Positions 36,661-48,599 of a DNA stretch of 64,000 nucleotides are shown piece after piece. Every line of letters begins with the position of its first letter. The first letter of the stretch is position 1. The DNA is taken from assembly GCA_963576475.1 (NCBI GenBank), contig OY754972.1, positions 12,786,811-12,850,810 on the forward strand, in the 5' to 3' direction. Origin of the DNA: Molanna angustata (lineage: Eukaryota > Arthropoda > Insecta > Trichoptera > Molannidae). A program made the position numbers and the translations under genes. The notes under the pieces are model-generated. The model did not search any database. It was not told the origin of the DNA and saw nothing but the letters and a program-made list of their open reading frames with translations.

Positions 36661-37489
36661 CAATCCATTTGACACGTCTTTCTTAGATTGTATTGCACAT
36701 CTCAAGAGCCTCCTGCCTCCCTTTATCTCTTTCGGATGGCACCATGTCTTCATTAGAATCGCACAGCTCAATTGTTTCATCATACGATACATAATAAATA
36801 TTTGTATCAATTAAGACTCAACGTCACTCTAAATATATCCAAATATTATTGTTTTCATTCAACGATGCGTTTGCGTTCATTTTACTACAAAATGACTAAA
36901 TCTACGGCTGCAATACATCAATGTCTCTGTTTTGAACTCTTCGCGGTATTTAGTTGAAGTAGTGACTGTTGTTTTTGAGGATGATTTAGCGATCGGCATA
37001 TAAACACACACAAACTGAGTTGTGTTACGGCTTCGGAGAACAAAAGCTTGAGGTGGTTTTATAGCTGCACAGTACATCGAGTAAATAAAACACATAGTAA
37101 ACGCATGCTATTTATTCAAACGAGGGAGGGGGTCATAAATAAACAATAAACTTAATATCATCATCATCGCTTCTGGTAACTGGAATAAATGGATATATTA
37201 TTCCTGGAAAAGTTAATAAATAATAATGTATCGAGGTACTTACTCGAATGGCTGTGATTAACAGCGCAATCTATTTCAGATGAAATCGTTCGTTTCTTGT
37301 GATGTATGTAGGAGTAGGATCTGAGATATTAATATCTATGTGAAGAATAATTTCTAAAATATTTTTTTATATATATCATGCAATCCACTTAAGCGAGATT
37401 CTGGATGGTTGTAATTAATTGTTACAAAACTTTTCAAATGCTCTCATATCCCATAAGGCGAATTTTTGTATTTGTGTTTAAAGGTTGTG
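36661..37489. other. Gene-free stretch
   Basis: No reliable coding signal. The small open frames are of ordinary length for random AT-rich DNA. Confidence 0.4.
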
Positions 37490-37612
37490 TACAATAGAAA
37501 TATACTTTATATTTATGTGTTCAGGGATTGTCAACATTTAAAAAGAACAAAAAGCGTACCCTATCAATGTAGTGAGTTGTGGGCTTCATACAACCCACTC
37601 GTTTTTGACTAA
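37490..37612 (+). repeat. Right-end fragment of families X/Y
   Basis: GGATTGTCAACATTTAAAAAG ... GTAGTGAGTTGTGGGCTTC and TACAACCCACTCGTTTTT match only the right ends of X and Y. Confidence 0.65.
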
Positions 37613-38584
37613 TTTCACTTTATCTTCAAGTAACACTTTGAATTAGTAAAAAAATATATATACAAAACATTGAATTGTTGAATATTAAAAGGTTCAAATT
37701 ATTTATACTTAAGTGGAAACAAAATTTTCAACATTATTTTTTTTTCGAAACATCACAAAAATTATTTGGAGCATAAGTTATTTCGGTTAGATGGAAAATC
37801 GAGAGGAAATTCTCCGAAAATATTCTTCGAATCGAAAATTGGCTCTGTATTTATTTTCTACGAGAGAACTTTTTTCTACATATATGATACTCTATGAAAT
37901 GAAATATGTTAACTAGGTACTTAGTTGTTACTATAAATTAAATTAGATTATAACTTCACTTGAAAATTAATAAGCAGGTTTAAATTTATTTATTTATTTA
38001 TTAAAAATCCTTTTTAACAAGTATAATAATATCAGAATTAGTACAATATAACTTTATACAGTAGTAAATAAAATGTATTGGTTATAATATAATTAAGTTA
38101 AAAGTTTAAGTCATAAGTGTATACATATATATTTTTTTATTTGTGGATTAGGCTACTCTTCTAGGTTATGCCTGTCCCAAAGTAGCGTTATATAAATCAG
38201 TTCTATTATTTTTATTCGTCATAGTGTTAATTATTTTTTTATAAGGTTTAGTGGTAGGTTGAAGTAATATTGAGGTGTAAGTATATGTTTCAGTGTAGTA
38301 TGAAAATATTGCTTGATGTAAAAAGGGCTAATGCCAATATAATTTAGATTTTTTTATAAGTCAATTAAGCAGTAATATTAAATAATTCTTCTGTTTCTTT
38401 TCGTCCTTTAGTAATTAACCAGTTGTTTGCTATAGCTTTCAAAATGTGTATGTACATTATGTAAGGCATATGATTTTTTCCCTTCATTATCACGCAATTT
38501 TAATACAGAGGCTTGCCTTGATTATAGACTCGCTGAACAGAAAGTACAGATCTTTGAGAATCATATTCGTGGTAGTGCCAAATG
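37613..38584. other. Gene-free AT-rich stretch
   Basis: Includes (TTTA)n near 37985-38000. Nothing else recognised. Confidence 0.4.
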
Positions 38585-38832
38585 TACAAATGATTAGTTT
38601 TCCATACACAACTTTTAATTTCTTCTCTATGATTTCATCATTTAAGTTTTTTTTTTGTGTCCTCTCTATAGCCCAGATATCCGTTAATTTCTTCTGTATG
38701 ATTTCATCTGTCCGAATTTTCAAAATACTCTCACGGTCTGGAAAATTGAGTTTATTGTATCAAAAATGCATTTAAGGATTTGAAATTTAAAGGAAAGAAT
38801 CTATGGTTTGCCATATCAATGTAAAATAAATT
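38585..38832 (+). repeat. Dispersed repeat family X, copy 4, left half
   Basis: TGATTAGTTTTCCATAC, TGTGTCCTCTCTATAGCCCA, AATACTCTCACGGTCTGG and ATGTAAAATAAATT, interrupted by the palindromic insertion. Confidence 0.82.
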
Positions 38833-39107
38833 AATTTATATTTTTAATAAATAAAAATAAAAACACTTGTTTAGAATTAATTCCACTATTTATTTAAGGA
38901 CTACAACCTACGACCGGTTTCGTGCTAAGCACATTTTCAAGTAGACTACTTGAAAATGTGCTTAGCACGAAACCGGTCGTAGGTTGTAGTCCTTAAATAA
39001 ATGGTGGAATTAATTCTAAACAAGTGTTTTTATTTTTATTTATTAAAAATATAAATGAATTTAAATGGAATTCCATCAAGAACTGACGATCAAAAAGTTA
39101 AATCTAA
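38833..39107. mobile_element. Palindromic retroposon-like insertion with 12-bp target duplication
   Basis: 38834-38944 and 38946-39056 are reverse complements with one mismatch seen and a single-base spacer (A at 38945). A unique tail of about 50 bp follows to 39107. The insert is bounded by direct repeats GTAAAATAAATT at 38821-38832 and 39108-39119, and the empty site is visible in X copy 1 (892-906). Each arm holds TTGAAAATG, a GTGC..GCAC stem and CGAAACCGGTCG, the same layout as the PLE stem-loop. It resembles an inverted dimer of a small PLE-type 3' terminus. Confidence 0.85.
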
Positions 39108-39600
39108 GTAAAATAAATTTCATATTTGTATGAAAAATGTAACAGAAGTAAAATAGCTTCTGTAAGGGAAAATTGAGTGATTAACTTCATATTGATATTG
39201 AACATATGTGTCTCTATAGACAAGTGTATTTTTTACTCTCCACTTCTATCTCCCTCAAGGGGTATGCAATGTGAACCGGACGCCGCATTTTTAAATATTG
39301 ACACATACATCGCCTCATCGACATTGATACACTGTCTCATACATGCTCATCTTGCTAGTAATGCAATTTATTTAAAATTTCTCAACAGGTATCATGTAGA
39401 AAATACATACTATGAGTTTCGTGACAATCTTTTTGTGTGTATGGTGTTTTGTGAAAACTTTTGTCCCCTGGGAATTTTTGTGAATAAAATAGATACGTTC
39501 TTCTTAAAAATGCATTTCGAGATTGTCAAAATTTCAAGAAGAAAAAATTAACGCTTACTATGGTGTGGAGAGTTTAGTGTTGGCCACAACTCAATCGTTT
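39108..39600 (+). repeat. Dispersed repeat family X, copy 4, right half
   Basis: From GTAAAATAAATTTCATATTTG to GTTGGCCACAACTCAATCG, with the RTE-3'-like segment in between (39240-39360). Confidence 0.85.
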
Positions 39601-39617
39601 TGTATTGCTTCCGTCCA

Positions 39618-39757
39618 ATTACAAGTTGCCACATTCTGGAAACTTGTGATATTTATCGTTTCACAAATGCAGATTGAAAACACAATTAAAAACTGTGTCT
39701 TCAGCGGGAATCGAACCAGAGACCTTTCGTTCAGGTTTTCCCTGAAATCCGACAATA
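39618..39757 (-). mobile_element. SINE family 1, partial
   Basis: ACAAGTTGCCACATTCTGG, CACAATTAAAAACTGTGTC and a mutated head GCGGGAATCGAACCAGAGACC. Both ends are lost. Confidence 0.75.
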
Positions 39758-40080
39758 TTGTCTTCGAATCAAACATTTTTTTTGCTAAAAATCACGCTAA
39801 ATAATTCAAAATGCCGAGAAATAAATAACATAAAATTAAGAAAAATCAGTGCGGAGTGCGGATAACGTTGCTCCATTTGGCGCACTCAAGAATGTTTCTC
39901 AAAGATTTGTAAGTTTAAGACTTGGCAAGCCTCCGTAGTTGCTTTGGAAGGCAATAGGGTGAATAGATAACTTAATACTAGTGATCGTAATTGAAGGCTA
40001 AACTTTCCATTAATAATACATTGTAATGACCAACCGAGCTTTATTTTGGTAAGATTTAATGAAAAAACATGTAAAACTAA
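39758..40080. other. Gene-free stretch
   Basis: Nothing recognised up to the A that precedes the Helitron. Confidence 0.4.
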
Positions 40081-40660
40081 TCTATATTATAAATTTCAAT
40101 GTTTGTATGTATCTATGTACCTATGTATGTATGTATGCTATGCGCTCCTACACCGTTCACACGATTGCAATGATACTTTGGTGAATTGTCGAGCGTATGC
40201 CCTGGATTAAAACATTTTTCTTCTTCTTAGTCGGGTCATTTTACCCACGAAGGTGAAGGTGAAGGTGAAGACTATCCTGGGAGAAGAAGGACCAATTTTC
40301 CTTCCATCTCTTCTTCTTCGTGTATTTGGTCATTTTACCTATGAAGGTGGAGTATCCTGGGAAAAGAAGGTCCAACTGTCTTTTCATCTCTTCACGGGTC
40401 TTCTAGGATGGTTTCTGTATTTGAAATTTTTCTTAACCTACTGAAGGAACGGGAGGTAAGGAAGGGAAGGGAGATACTGAAGGGGCGGGAGGTACTGAAG
40501 GGCCTGAAGGGACGGGAGTTAATGAGGGGCCTGAAGGTAAGGGACGTTCTGAGGGCCGAAGGGACGGAAGGTAAGGACTGAAGGGTCTGAAGTGACGGGT
40601 GGTAGTGAAGGACGATTTTTAATTATACAGGCAATACGAAGTTTGCCGGGGGTTCGCTAG
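40081..40660 (+). mobile_element. Non-autonomous Helitron, 580 bp, with internal minisatellite
   Basis: Begins TCTATATTATAAATTTC after A40080 and ends TTCGCTAG before T40661. A GGCAA..TTGCC hairpin lies about 9 nt from the end. The interior has a roughly 95-bp imperfect tandem duplication (40235-40400, AAGGTGAAGG and TATCCTGGGA blocks) and a GA-rich minisatellite (40440-40615). No helicase. Confidence 0.82.
40440..40615 (+). repeat. GA-rich minisatellite inside the Helitron
   Basis: Variants of ACTGAAGGGACGGGAGGT, about 18-22 bp each. The reverse complement of the units at 11775-11900. Confidence 0.8.
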
Positions 40661-40916
40661 TATGTTATAAAAATATGAAAAATATCGACGGGTGTAAAAT
40701 GTTTCGCATACTTTTAAGATGAGTCATACCAAAGTCAAGCTTGGTCGAACTTTAGTACCGACTTCTGGAAGTCCAAAGATCTGGAAGGTGAAGGTATCAT
40801 ATTCTGCAGCGGAATAATAACTACTGCATCTGATTATCAAGGGTAAAATTAAGGGAAAACGAGAACGAGAAGCTCATGGTTTCGCAATATACAAAAATAG
40901 ATGGGGATTAGGACCC
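40661..40916. other. Spacer between Helitron and satellite
   Basis: No coding signal. GATGGGGATTAGGACCC just left of the satellite has a loose inverted counterpart (GGACTCTAATCCATTTTTTG) just right of it at 42935, so the array may sit inside another repeat. Confidence 0.4.
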
Positions 40917-42860
40917 TAAAAAGTCGCTTCGAGCCGCTGTATTCTACAATATATTTTCTTTTTTCCTAAGGTTCTTATGCTCTTTATTTTTGTTTTATCG
41001 TGTTTCGATTATTAAAAAAGTCGCTTCAAGCCGCTGTATTCTACAATATATTTTCTTTTTTCCTAAGGTTCTTATGCTCTTTATTTTTGTTTTATCGTGT
41101 TTCGATTATTAAAAAAGTCGCTTCAAGCCGCTGTATTCTACAATATATTTTCTTTTTTCCTAAGGTTCTTATGCTCTTTATTTTTGTTTTATCGTGTTTC
41201 GATTATTAAAAAAGTCGCTTCAAGCCGCTGTATTCTACAATATATTTTCTTTTTTCCTAAGGTTCTTATGCTCTTTATTTTTGTTTTATCGTGTTTCGAT
41301 TATTAAAAAAGTCGCTTCAAGCCGCTGTATTCTACAATATATTTTCTTTTTTCCTAAGGTTCTTATGCTCTTTATTTTTGTTTTATCGTGTTTCGATTAT
41401 TAAAAAAGTCGCTTCGAGCCGCTGTATTCTACAATATATTTTCTTTTTTCCTAAGGTTCTTATGCTCTTTATTTTTGTTTTATCGTGTTTCGATTATAAA
41501 AAAAGTCGCTACGAGCCGCTGTATTCTACAATATATTTTCTTTTTACCTAAGGTTCTTATGCTCTTTATTTTTGTTTTATCGTGTTTCGATTATTAAAAA
41601 AGTCGCTTCGAGCCGCTGTATTCTACAATATATTTTCTTTTTACCTAAGGTTCTTATGCTCTTTATTTTTGTTTTATCGTGTTTCGATTATTAAAAAAGT
41701 CGCTTCGAGCCGCTGTATTCTACAATATATTTTCTTTTTACCTAAGGTTCTTATGCTCTTTATTTTTGTTTTATCGTGTTTCGATTATTAAAAAAGTCGC
41801 TTCGAGCCGCTGTATTCTACAATATATTTTCTTTTTTCCTAAGGTTCTTATGCTCTTTATTTTTCTTTTATCGTGTTTCGATTATTAAAAAAGTCGCTTC
41901 GAGCCGCTGTATTCTACAATATATTTTCTTTTTACCTAAGGTTCTTATGCTCTTTATTTTTGTTTTATCGTGTTTCGATTATTAAAAAAGTCGCTTCGAG
42001 CCGCTGTATTCTACAATATATTTTCTTTTTTCCTAAGGTTCTTATGCTCTTTATTTTTCTTTTATCGTGTTTCGATTATTAAAAAAGTCGCTTCGAGCCG
42101 CTGTATTCTACAATATATTTTCTTTTTACCTAAGGTTCTTATGCTCTTTATTTTTGTTTTATCGTGTTTCGATTATTAAAAAAGTCGCTTCGAGCCGCTG
42201 TATTCTACAATATATTTTCTTTTTTCCTAAGGTTCTTATGCTCTTTATTTTTCTTTTATCGTGTTTCGATTATTAAAAAAGTCGCTTCGAGCCGCTGTAT
42301 TCTACAATATATTTTCTTTTTACCTAAGGTTCTTATGCTCTTTATTTTTGTTTTATCGTGTTTCGATTATTAAAAAAGTCGCTTCGAGCCGCTGTATTCT
42401 ACAATATATTTTCTTTTTTCCTAAGGTTCTTATGCTCTTTATTTTTGTTTTATCGTGTTTCGATTATTAAAAAAGTCGCTTCGAGCCGCTGTATTCTACA
42501 ATATATTTTCTTTTTACCTAAGGTTCTTATGCTCTTTATTTTTGTTTTATCGTGTTTCGATTATTAAAAAAGTCGCTTCGAGCCGCTGTATTCTACAATA
42601 TATTTTCTTTTTACCTAAGGTTCTTATGCTTTTTATTTTTGTTTTATCGTGTTTCGATTATTAAAAAAGTCGCTTCGAGCCGCTGTATTCTACAATATAT
42701 TTTCTTTTTACCTAAGGTTCTTATGCTCTTTATTTTTGTTTTATCGTGTTTCGATTATTAAAAAAGTCGCTTCGAGCCGCTGTATTCTACAATATATTTT
42801 CTTTTTACCTAAGGTTCTTATGCTCTATATTTTTGTTTTATCGTGTTTCGATTATTAAAA
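40917..42860 (+). repeat. 97-bp satellite array, 20 units
   Basis: The word GTCGCTTCRAGCCGCTGTAT recurs every 97 bp, from 40923 to 42766. Units differ at a few positions: CAAG (units 2-5) or CGAG, TTTTTTCCT or TTTTTACCT, TTTTTG or TTTTTC. From about 41680 to 42350 two unit types alternate, giving a 194-bp dimeric period. Overlapping 69-codon open frames appear once per unit because the frame happens to be open across two units. These are not genes. Confidence 0.97.
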
Positions 42861-43344
42861 TTGGCTAAACGTATTGATCTTCATGATATCCATCTACCTT
42901 GTCTGGTTTTATCGTATACAAATTATACCCAAATCGGACTCTAATCCATTTTTTGTATTTCTTATCCCATCCAATAATTTTAACTGGCGACGACAACACA
43001 CTTAATTTATGATATAAAGACGGTATAATTATCTATGATATAAAAACGTTAAAGTCACCTTTTTGAATTCATCATCGTCGTTTCCGTATTAAAATAAAAT
43101 CATTTGTTTTTTGTATGTGTATATTTCTTCTTTGTATTAAAACACCGCTTCCACCTGCTTTAAACCGAAACGATTTAAATGTATATTAAACTATTGATGG
43201 AATTAAATTTAATATGACATTTTCAACGTATTTACTACCAACAACCAGCTAAAATTATCTTAATTATCGTTAGTTTTATGTGTAATTTAAAAAATACAAA
43301 AAAAATTGTCTATTACAAAGTTCATCGTCTGTGAATGTCATAAG
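42861..43344. other. Gene-free AT-rich stretch
   Basis: Nothing recognised. Confidence 0.4.
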
Positions 43345-43655
43345 TACCTACTCATTCATTTATTCATTCGTACCATCGCGGCATATCCCACAATTCGGGG
43401 TAACCAGCGACAGGTGTTTGGATGTACATTACTTTATAAAATGGAGCGCAACTCATGCGTGTATACCCAATAACCAGGCTCGTCTTGCCTAAAAATGTAC
43501 TACGCTCTGAATGGGTGGTGAACCTCATTCCTGAACTACGCGAGATGTTATTGTTGCCTGTTGTATTTTCGATTGTCCGGCTCTTAAGGGACACTCGTAA
43601 ACAATAGCAGAAAACAGTGGAAGCACTATTATTCTTAGTCGGTGCCTCACAGCTA
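43345..43655 (-). mobile_element. Retroposon family Z, copy 2
   Basis: Antisense of the 62722-63031 copy: a (TCAT)n tract at 43350-43370 represents the tail. It is followed by ACCATCGCGGCATATCCCAC, GGTAACCAGCGACAG, GAATGGGTGGTGAACCTCATT and AGTGGAAGCACTATTATTCT, ending at GGTGCCTCACAGC. Confidence 0.8.
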
Positions 43656-43714
43656 AGTAAGAGCTCGCTTGCATATTGTTTATTTATTTATTTACTTTTA
43701 TCACACCATATTTA

Positions 43715-44390
43715 TAATGACAACTTTACAGAAGAGGCGTACAATCAGAGACATGATGTTTCTTTATAACATATTGAATAATCGGGTTGATACTCCTTAT
43801 TTATTAGGGAAAATTAACCTTAGAGTCCCTGCGCGTTTAACAAGGAGTCACGACTTATTCAATGTGCCTGTTCTTCGAACTAATTATGCCGGAAATGCTT
43901 TTGTACATAGAGCATGTAAACAGTTTGATGCAAAGTTCGAGGGTCTTGACATGTTTGGCACACCGAGCGTATTTAAGAGTATGTTGAGGCTTTCTCAGTG
44001 ATTGATTTTATATTCCTATTCCTATCCATTGTCCTGTCCCAAACCTCCTAGCTTGTATGCATCTATTTTATGTTTACTTAATATTGATTTGTTTTGTATT
44101 TTTTGTTTCTTATCCTTGTAAGGTTTTTATATTTTGTCATTTTGTATGTATATACCCACGGAAATTTTCCTTTTTTTATACAAATATATTTTTTCTATGG
44201 GTATATACATGATTATATAGAGTTACATATTATTGTATATTATATATAGTTATATATTTTTATTGTATGACCGTAACATAGTAATTGGCGTTACAATCTT
44301 GGTTTTTGTATTTATTAATTCATTTTGAAAATATATGTTATATTAAAAAACTCTATGTAACCTTAAGAAATAAATAAATAAATAAACTAT
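43715..44390 (+). pseudogene. LINE ORF2 C-terminus with 3' UTR and (AAATA)n tail
   Basis: The sense frame from about 43720 to a stop at 43999-44001 reads L-Q-K-R-R-T-I-R-D-M-M-F-L-Y-N-I-L-N-N, then P-Y-L-L-G-K-I, V-P, and a final F-K-S-M-L. This is the extreme C-terminal region of Jockey/CR1-type ORF2. The 3' UTR runs to (AAATA)n at 44366-44388. All catalytic parts are lost by 5' truncation. Confidence 0.75.
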
Positions 44391-45097
44391 AAGTAGATTA
44401 CTGCTGCCTAACTAGGAAATCCTGTTCTAGGGCTAGCAGTTTTTATATGTACTTTTTGTTTTAATTATTATTGTTTCTTGTCAATTTAAGATTGTTTTTG
44501 TAACATATTATGTATAAATTTTTAGCTTTCTGTACTCCTTCTCCATATCAACTTTACTATGCCAAATATCGCACTCCTCCGTGCGCGCAGTTTGCTTTAA
44601 AAGGGGCCCGAAGATTTCGGGGGTCCGAAGATTTCGCTTCACGTAGACATACATGATGTCAGCCTTGAACAATGACAAAGGTCGCGTCCCAGATCCCTTT
44701 TTCTTTGTCGTCTGTAGACTGGGTCAATTGTGCTGGACCAGGGTCAATTTCATTATTGCCACAATCGGCCGCATTCTTTTAAAATGTGACAATCTTTTCT
44801 GATTCACTTAGACCCCTCGCGACTTAGACCAATCGGACTGTTCTCACAGCTGTATGTGGGGCCCATTAAGGAAGCTACTGGCTGCTGTAGTGATTGGTGT
44901 AACACGGAAATAACTTAACACTAACAATAATGTTGTATATTGGTCTTATCTACGTCTATGTAGGTTGGTATATTCAGACATGGTCTATTTGTATCGCCTA
45001 TGTGAAATATTTAGGCAATTATTGAATAATCAACTGCGTCTATCATTGACATATTACCTTTCTTCGACGTTCGACGCACATTCTCACGCCCATTTTA
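44391..45097. other. Gene-free stretch
   Basis: Nothing recognised. A local GC-richer patch lies at 44570-44900. Confidence 0.4.
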
Positions 45098-45700
45098 ATT
45101 CATTTTTTTTTATCAGAAAATTTATAATTCATTTTATAATGCATTTGGTTCTAGGCCTCCCCCTTGACCCTCCACAACTCCCTGTCTTGGGCACATTGCA
45201 TCCATCTCCCTCCGGCACATTTCTTGATGTCATCAGACCACCTTGCCTTGGGTCTGTTGACACCTCTTCGACTTGTTCTCGGTCGCGATTCTACGATCTC
45301 TTTGGTCCATCGTGAATCATGGCATCTGGCAATATGCCCAGCCCAGCTCCACTTAAGACCAGCGACCCTTTCCGCTACATCGGCTACTTTGGTTCTTTCT
45401 CTTATCATGACATTCTGAATTCTGTCCCTTATTGAAATACCCAGCAACTTTCTCTCCATAGTTCTCCGTGTTACGAACAGTTTGTGCATTATTCGTTTTG
45501 TTAGGACGGATGTTTCCATTCCATAAGTAAGCACTGGGAGAATACATGCATCAAATAGCTTCTTTTTCAAATGATGGGAGTATTTATGGGATTTCAGAAT
45601 CTAAGATAATTTCTCCAAAGCTGCCCAGGCAAGGCCACGTCTTCTCTCTATTTCTGTCTCTTGATTTTCTTTAGCCAGCATCACACAAGCATTATTATTA
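45098..45700 (-). pseudogene. RTE-like reverse transcriptase C-terminal fragment
   Basis: Antisense of 45151-45570 is open: A-C-I-L-P-V-L-T-Y-G-M-E-T, R-R-T-M-E-R-K-L-L-G-I-S-I-R-D-R-I, K-W-S-W-A-G-H-I-A-R, R-W-S-D-D-I-K-K and C-A-Q-D-R-E-L-W-R. It is the best preserved C-terminus of the '(L)PVLTYG.ET' RTE subfamily here. In another frame 45600-45690 adds E-I-E-R-R-R-G-L-A-W-A-A-L-E-K-L, so one frameshift is present. It is cut at about 45700, where family H begins. Confidence 0.9.
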
Positions 45701-45703
45701 TTA

Positions 45704-46255
45704 CTAGTTGCATGTAACACATTAGATTCAACTGTCGATGACGATAGTATGTATAATTGAAGAATACGTACAACACTTAAACACAAATTAATAAACAATT
45801 TAAGATATTTTGTTTTCTATATAAAATGTGTAGGTATGTATGTCAGGATAGGATGGTATGGAGGTCAGTCTGTTTTTCCTACCCAGAGTATGAAAACAGC
45901 ATGATGGTATGTATGTATGTTTGGAGATTAATAAGGTATCAAACTATTGAGTGAGATATTGTTTAGTGTATACTGCCTCGTTACTAAATTCGATTTAAAA
46001 AAAAATGTTAAAAAAAGTTTGAGATGTACCTATTACTACTACAATGTTCATATTTTTTGAAAATTAAATTATCTAGTTGGGGGTTTTCGGCTTTGTTCGA
46101 TATTTAAAAAAAAATGGGTATATAGGCAGTTAAACACAAACATTTATCATAAAAAAGATGTTTTTTTTTAATAAAAAATGTTTGAAAAACTCTGGAACTT
46201 TTTTGAAAAAACAAATTTGTTATTTTTTGTATTTATATTTGTACAAATTTTCAAA
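45704..46255 (-). mobile_element. Helitron-like family H, copy E, truncated
   Basis: The 3' end lies at 45704 (CTAG, hairpin, subterminal repeat mutated to TTCAACTGTCGAT). The family core is followed to about 46255, then lost. The 5' terminus is missing. Confidence 0.75.
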
Positions 46256-46261
46256 AACAAA

Positions 46262-47645
46262 TAAGTAATTTTAATATACATGAATTTGGCTTGGGTAATG
46301 ACTGCATTGCATGGCTGTCTTCCTACTTAGTAGACCGTAAATACAAAGTTGTATTTAAAGATAGTACCACAAATAATATTACCTCCTTATACGGGGTCCC
46401 ACAAGGATCTGTACTTGGACCAATTCTCTTTAATTTATATACCAATCAGTTGGAAAATCTTGTTCAAAATCTTGGTTTCAACACACATGCCTATGCAGAT
46501 GACCGCATACTGTTCAAGTCCTGTTCACCTGAATTTAAATATCATTTAACACACGAGGTATCCACATGCATAAATCAGATATCCACCTGGATGTGTAAGA
46601 ACAAGGTAAAACTGAACCCAACAAAAACCTTTGGCTTGCCTCGCCTCGCAGGCAACAATACATAAATAATGACCCTATTGTAATTCAAAATGTCGAAATT
46701 ACTCCTTCTAACTGCGTAAAATTTCTTGGTATACATATCGACAGTGCGCTCTCTATGGATAAACACATTTCTTCCATAGTCAGACAAAGTTGTTACTTTC
46801 TCAGACAACTTAGACCTATTCGAAGGTGTCTCTCGACAAATGCTGCTAAGGTCCTTATAAATTCTTTAATAGTTTCCCGTGTAGATTATTGTAACGCCAT
46901 ATTAGCACACCTACCGCAATACCATATCCATAGAATACAACTCATCCTCAATGCAGCAGCCCGTTATACTAACCAGATTGATCGTTTCTCGCATGTCTTA
47001 CCAACACTTCACAAACTTCATTGGCTGAAGAGCCCAGAACGTATAGAATTTAAAACATGTCTCCTTGTCTTTAAAGCACTCAATAGCATGGCCCCGGAAT
47101 ATATATCGGAACTTTGTGTTCCATTTTCACCTAACAATAAACAAAGTACGCTAAATCAATAACCCAATCCAATAAAAAACTAGTAGAAACCAATCTCACA
47201 AATAAGCCAAAATACCTATATTGATCTTTTGGCGTTTCTGGACCAAAGTCATGGAACAATCTTCCAATGGATATAAGATGTGCCGAAAATATCAATTAAT
47301 TCAAGAAGAAATTTAAAACTCATCTTTTCCGCAAATCGTATCCATATTGTCCTTCATCCGTTCAATAGTATTATGTTTACTAAATATTATGCCAGTTTAC
47401 TTTGAATCGACTATTTTTTATAATTAATTTCATCTGGATTATGTAATATGTATATAACTAGATTCATTTGTGATTTCTACGTATTTTTTTAAGTTTTATG
47501 TTTCACCATTTTCAATGTGTTAGCTATAGGACTAATTTTAACTTAATTTTAACTTATTTTTTTGCAAACTGAAAGCGCTCTTGAAGTGACCACGGTTGTC
47601 ACTAAACGGCGCTTTATAAATTGTCCTTATTATTATTATTATTAT
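46262..47645 (+). pseudogene. L2/CR1-like LINE, ORF2 3' half and 3' UTR
   Basis: Sense frames encode palm and thumb: S-S-Y-L-V-D-R-K, G-V-P-Q-G-S-V-L-G-P, catalytic YADD at 46492-46503, then in a second frame L-I-V-S-R-V-D-Y-C-N-A-I-L, Q-L-I-L-N-A-A-A-R and L-H-W-L..R-I-E-F-K-T-C-L-L-V-F-K-A-L, the last being a hallmark of L2/CR1 elements. At least two frameshifts or stops occur (near 46660 and 47160). The 3' UTR ends with CGGCGCTTTATAAATTG and (TTA)n, as in L2 elements. 5' truncated. Confidence 0.9.
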
Positions 47646-47682
47646 TATAGTTTTGTTGAATAAAAAAAAAAAATATTGATTT

Positions 47683-47935
47683 GGTATGGCCTTGTGACGA
47701 AACACGAAGATCACGCAGTGCATATTGTATTAGGAATAAAGGAAGGCAGGAGAGGTAGAGGTCGACCCAGACTCACATGGTGGAATGGTAAGGAGAAGGA
47801 GTTGAGAAAGACACAAATTAGATGAAACGATCGTGCAGGATAGAGAGGCACGGAGGACAAAAATAAGGAGAACCGACCGCGAAACAAATGTGGATGAACG
47901 ATGAAATAAAGAAAAAAAAGAAGAAGTATGTGTAC
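47683..47935 (+). pseudogene. RTE-like LINE 3' fragment
   Basis: Sense frame W-Y-G-L-V-T-K, then E-G-R-R-G-R-G-R-P-R-L-T-W-W. Ends in an (AAG)n-like tail near 47910-47930. Confidence 0.65.
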
Positions 47936-48244
47936 GAGAATTCAGTGTTGCCGTAACCCTTCAAAAAATATCATTTTTTTTTAATCATTTCATGTTGCCG
48001 GCATTTTTGGACTTTTCCTTGATATTATTTTAATTTGTCAAATAAATTAAATCGTAATTCGACATCCAATTGTAAATCATTTAACAGTCACTTAACATTG
48101 TATATTATTACAGTAAATATTACATATTATTCAGGGCCAGATATACAGTTTTCGGCGCCCGGTGTACTAATTTAAATGACGCCCCTCTTTAGTTGAAAAT
48201 CGATGGTCAATATTAATTTATTATTTGTGTCGCTGTTGTTTTAT

Positions 48245-48440
48245 CACATTGAGATGGTTTGTCCACATGGGAAGACTAAAAGGGCATGTGAAGAGTAAAA
48301 TTTACAATACGAACAGAAAAAGAACGGGATACAGGGGTCGTCCAAGAAATGGATTAATGCCGATGAATGTTTGGCAAGGTAGATAAATATGGCATTCGGT
48401 CCTCTTTGCTAACCTGAGAGGGAAACGCTCTGAGCAGCCC
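48245..48440 (+). pseudogene. RTE-like LINE 3' fragment
   Basis: Sense frame R-W-F-V-H-M-G-R-L-K-G, K-I-Y, and G-Y-R-G-R-P-R-N, the W-F-H / GRPR ending. Short and broken. Confidence 0.55.
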
Positions 48441-48599
48441 ACGTGATTTTTTTTAAAAATTAATATGTCCTAGCAACCAAAATAATATTATATTCAATTA
48501 AAAATATCCTTGTTAGTATATATAGCCTTGTAAGTTAGGTAAAATAGCGATCGACGTAAAAATAATATATTGTATGTAGAATCAAAAGCTTTTTGTTCT

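Noticed and set aside
41000..42858. A tandem family of 69-codon 'proteins'
   Set aside because: The period is 97 bp, not a multiple of 3. The same frame is open by chance across each pair of units, and the predicted peptides lean on TTT-rich sequence.
40917..42860. CRISPR-like array
   Set aside because: Units are contiguous with no unique spacers, and the context is eukaryotic.
45151..45570. A host nuclease or replication gene
   Set aside because: The protein is the usual RTE ORF2 C-terminus, frameshifted and cut by family H.
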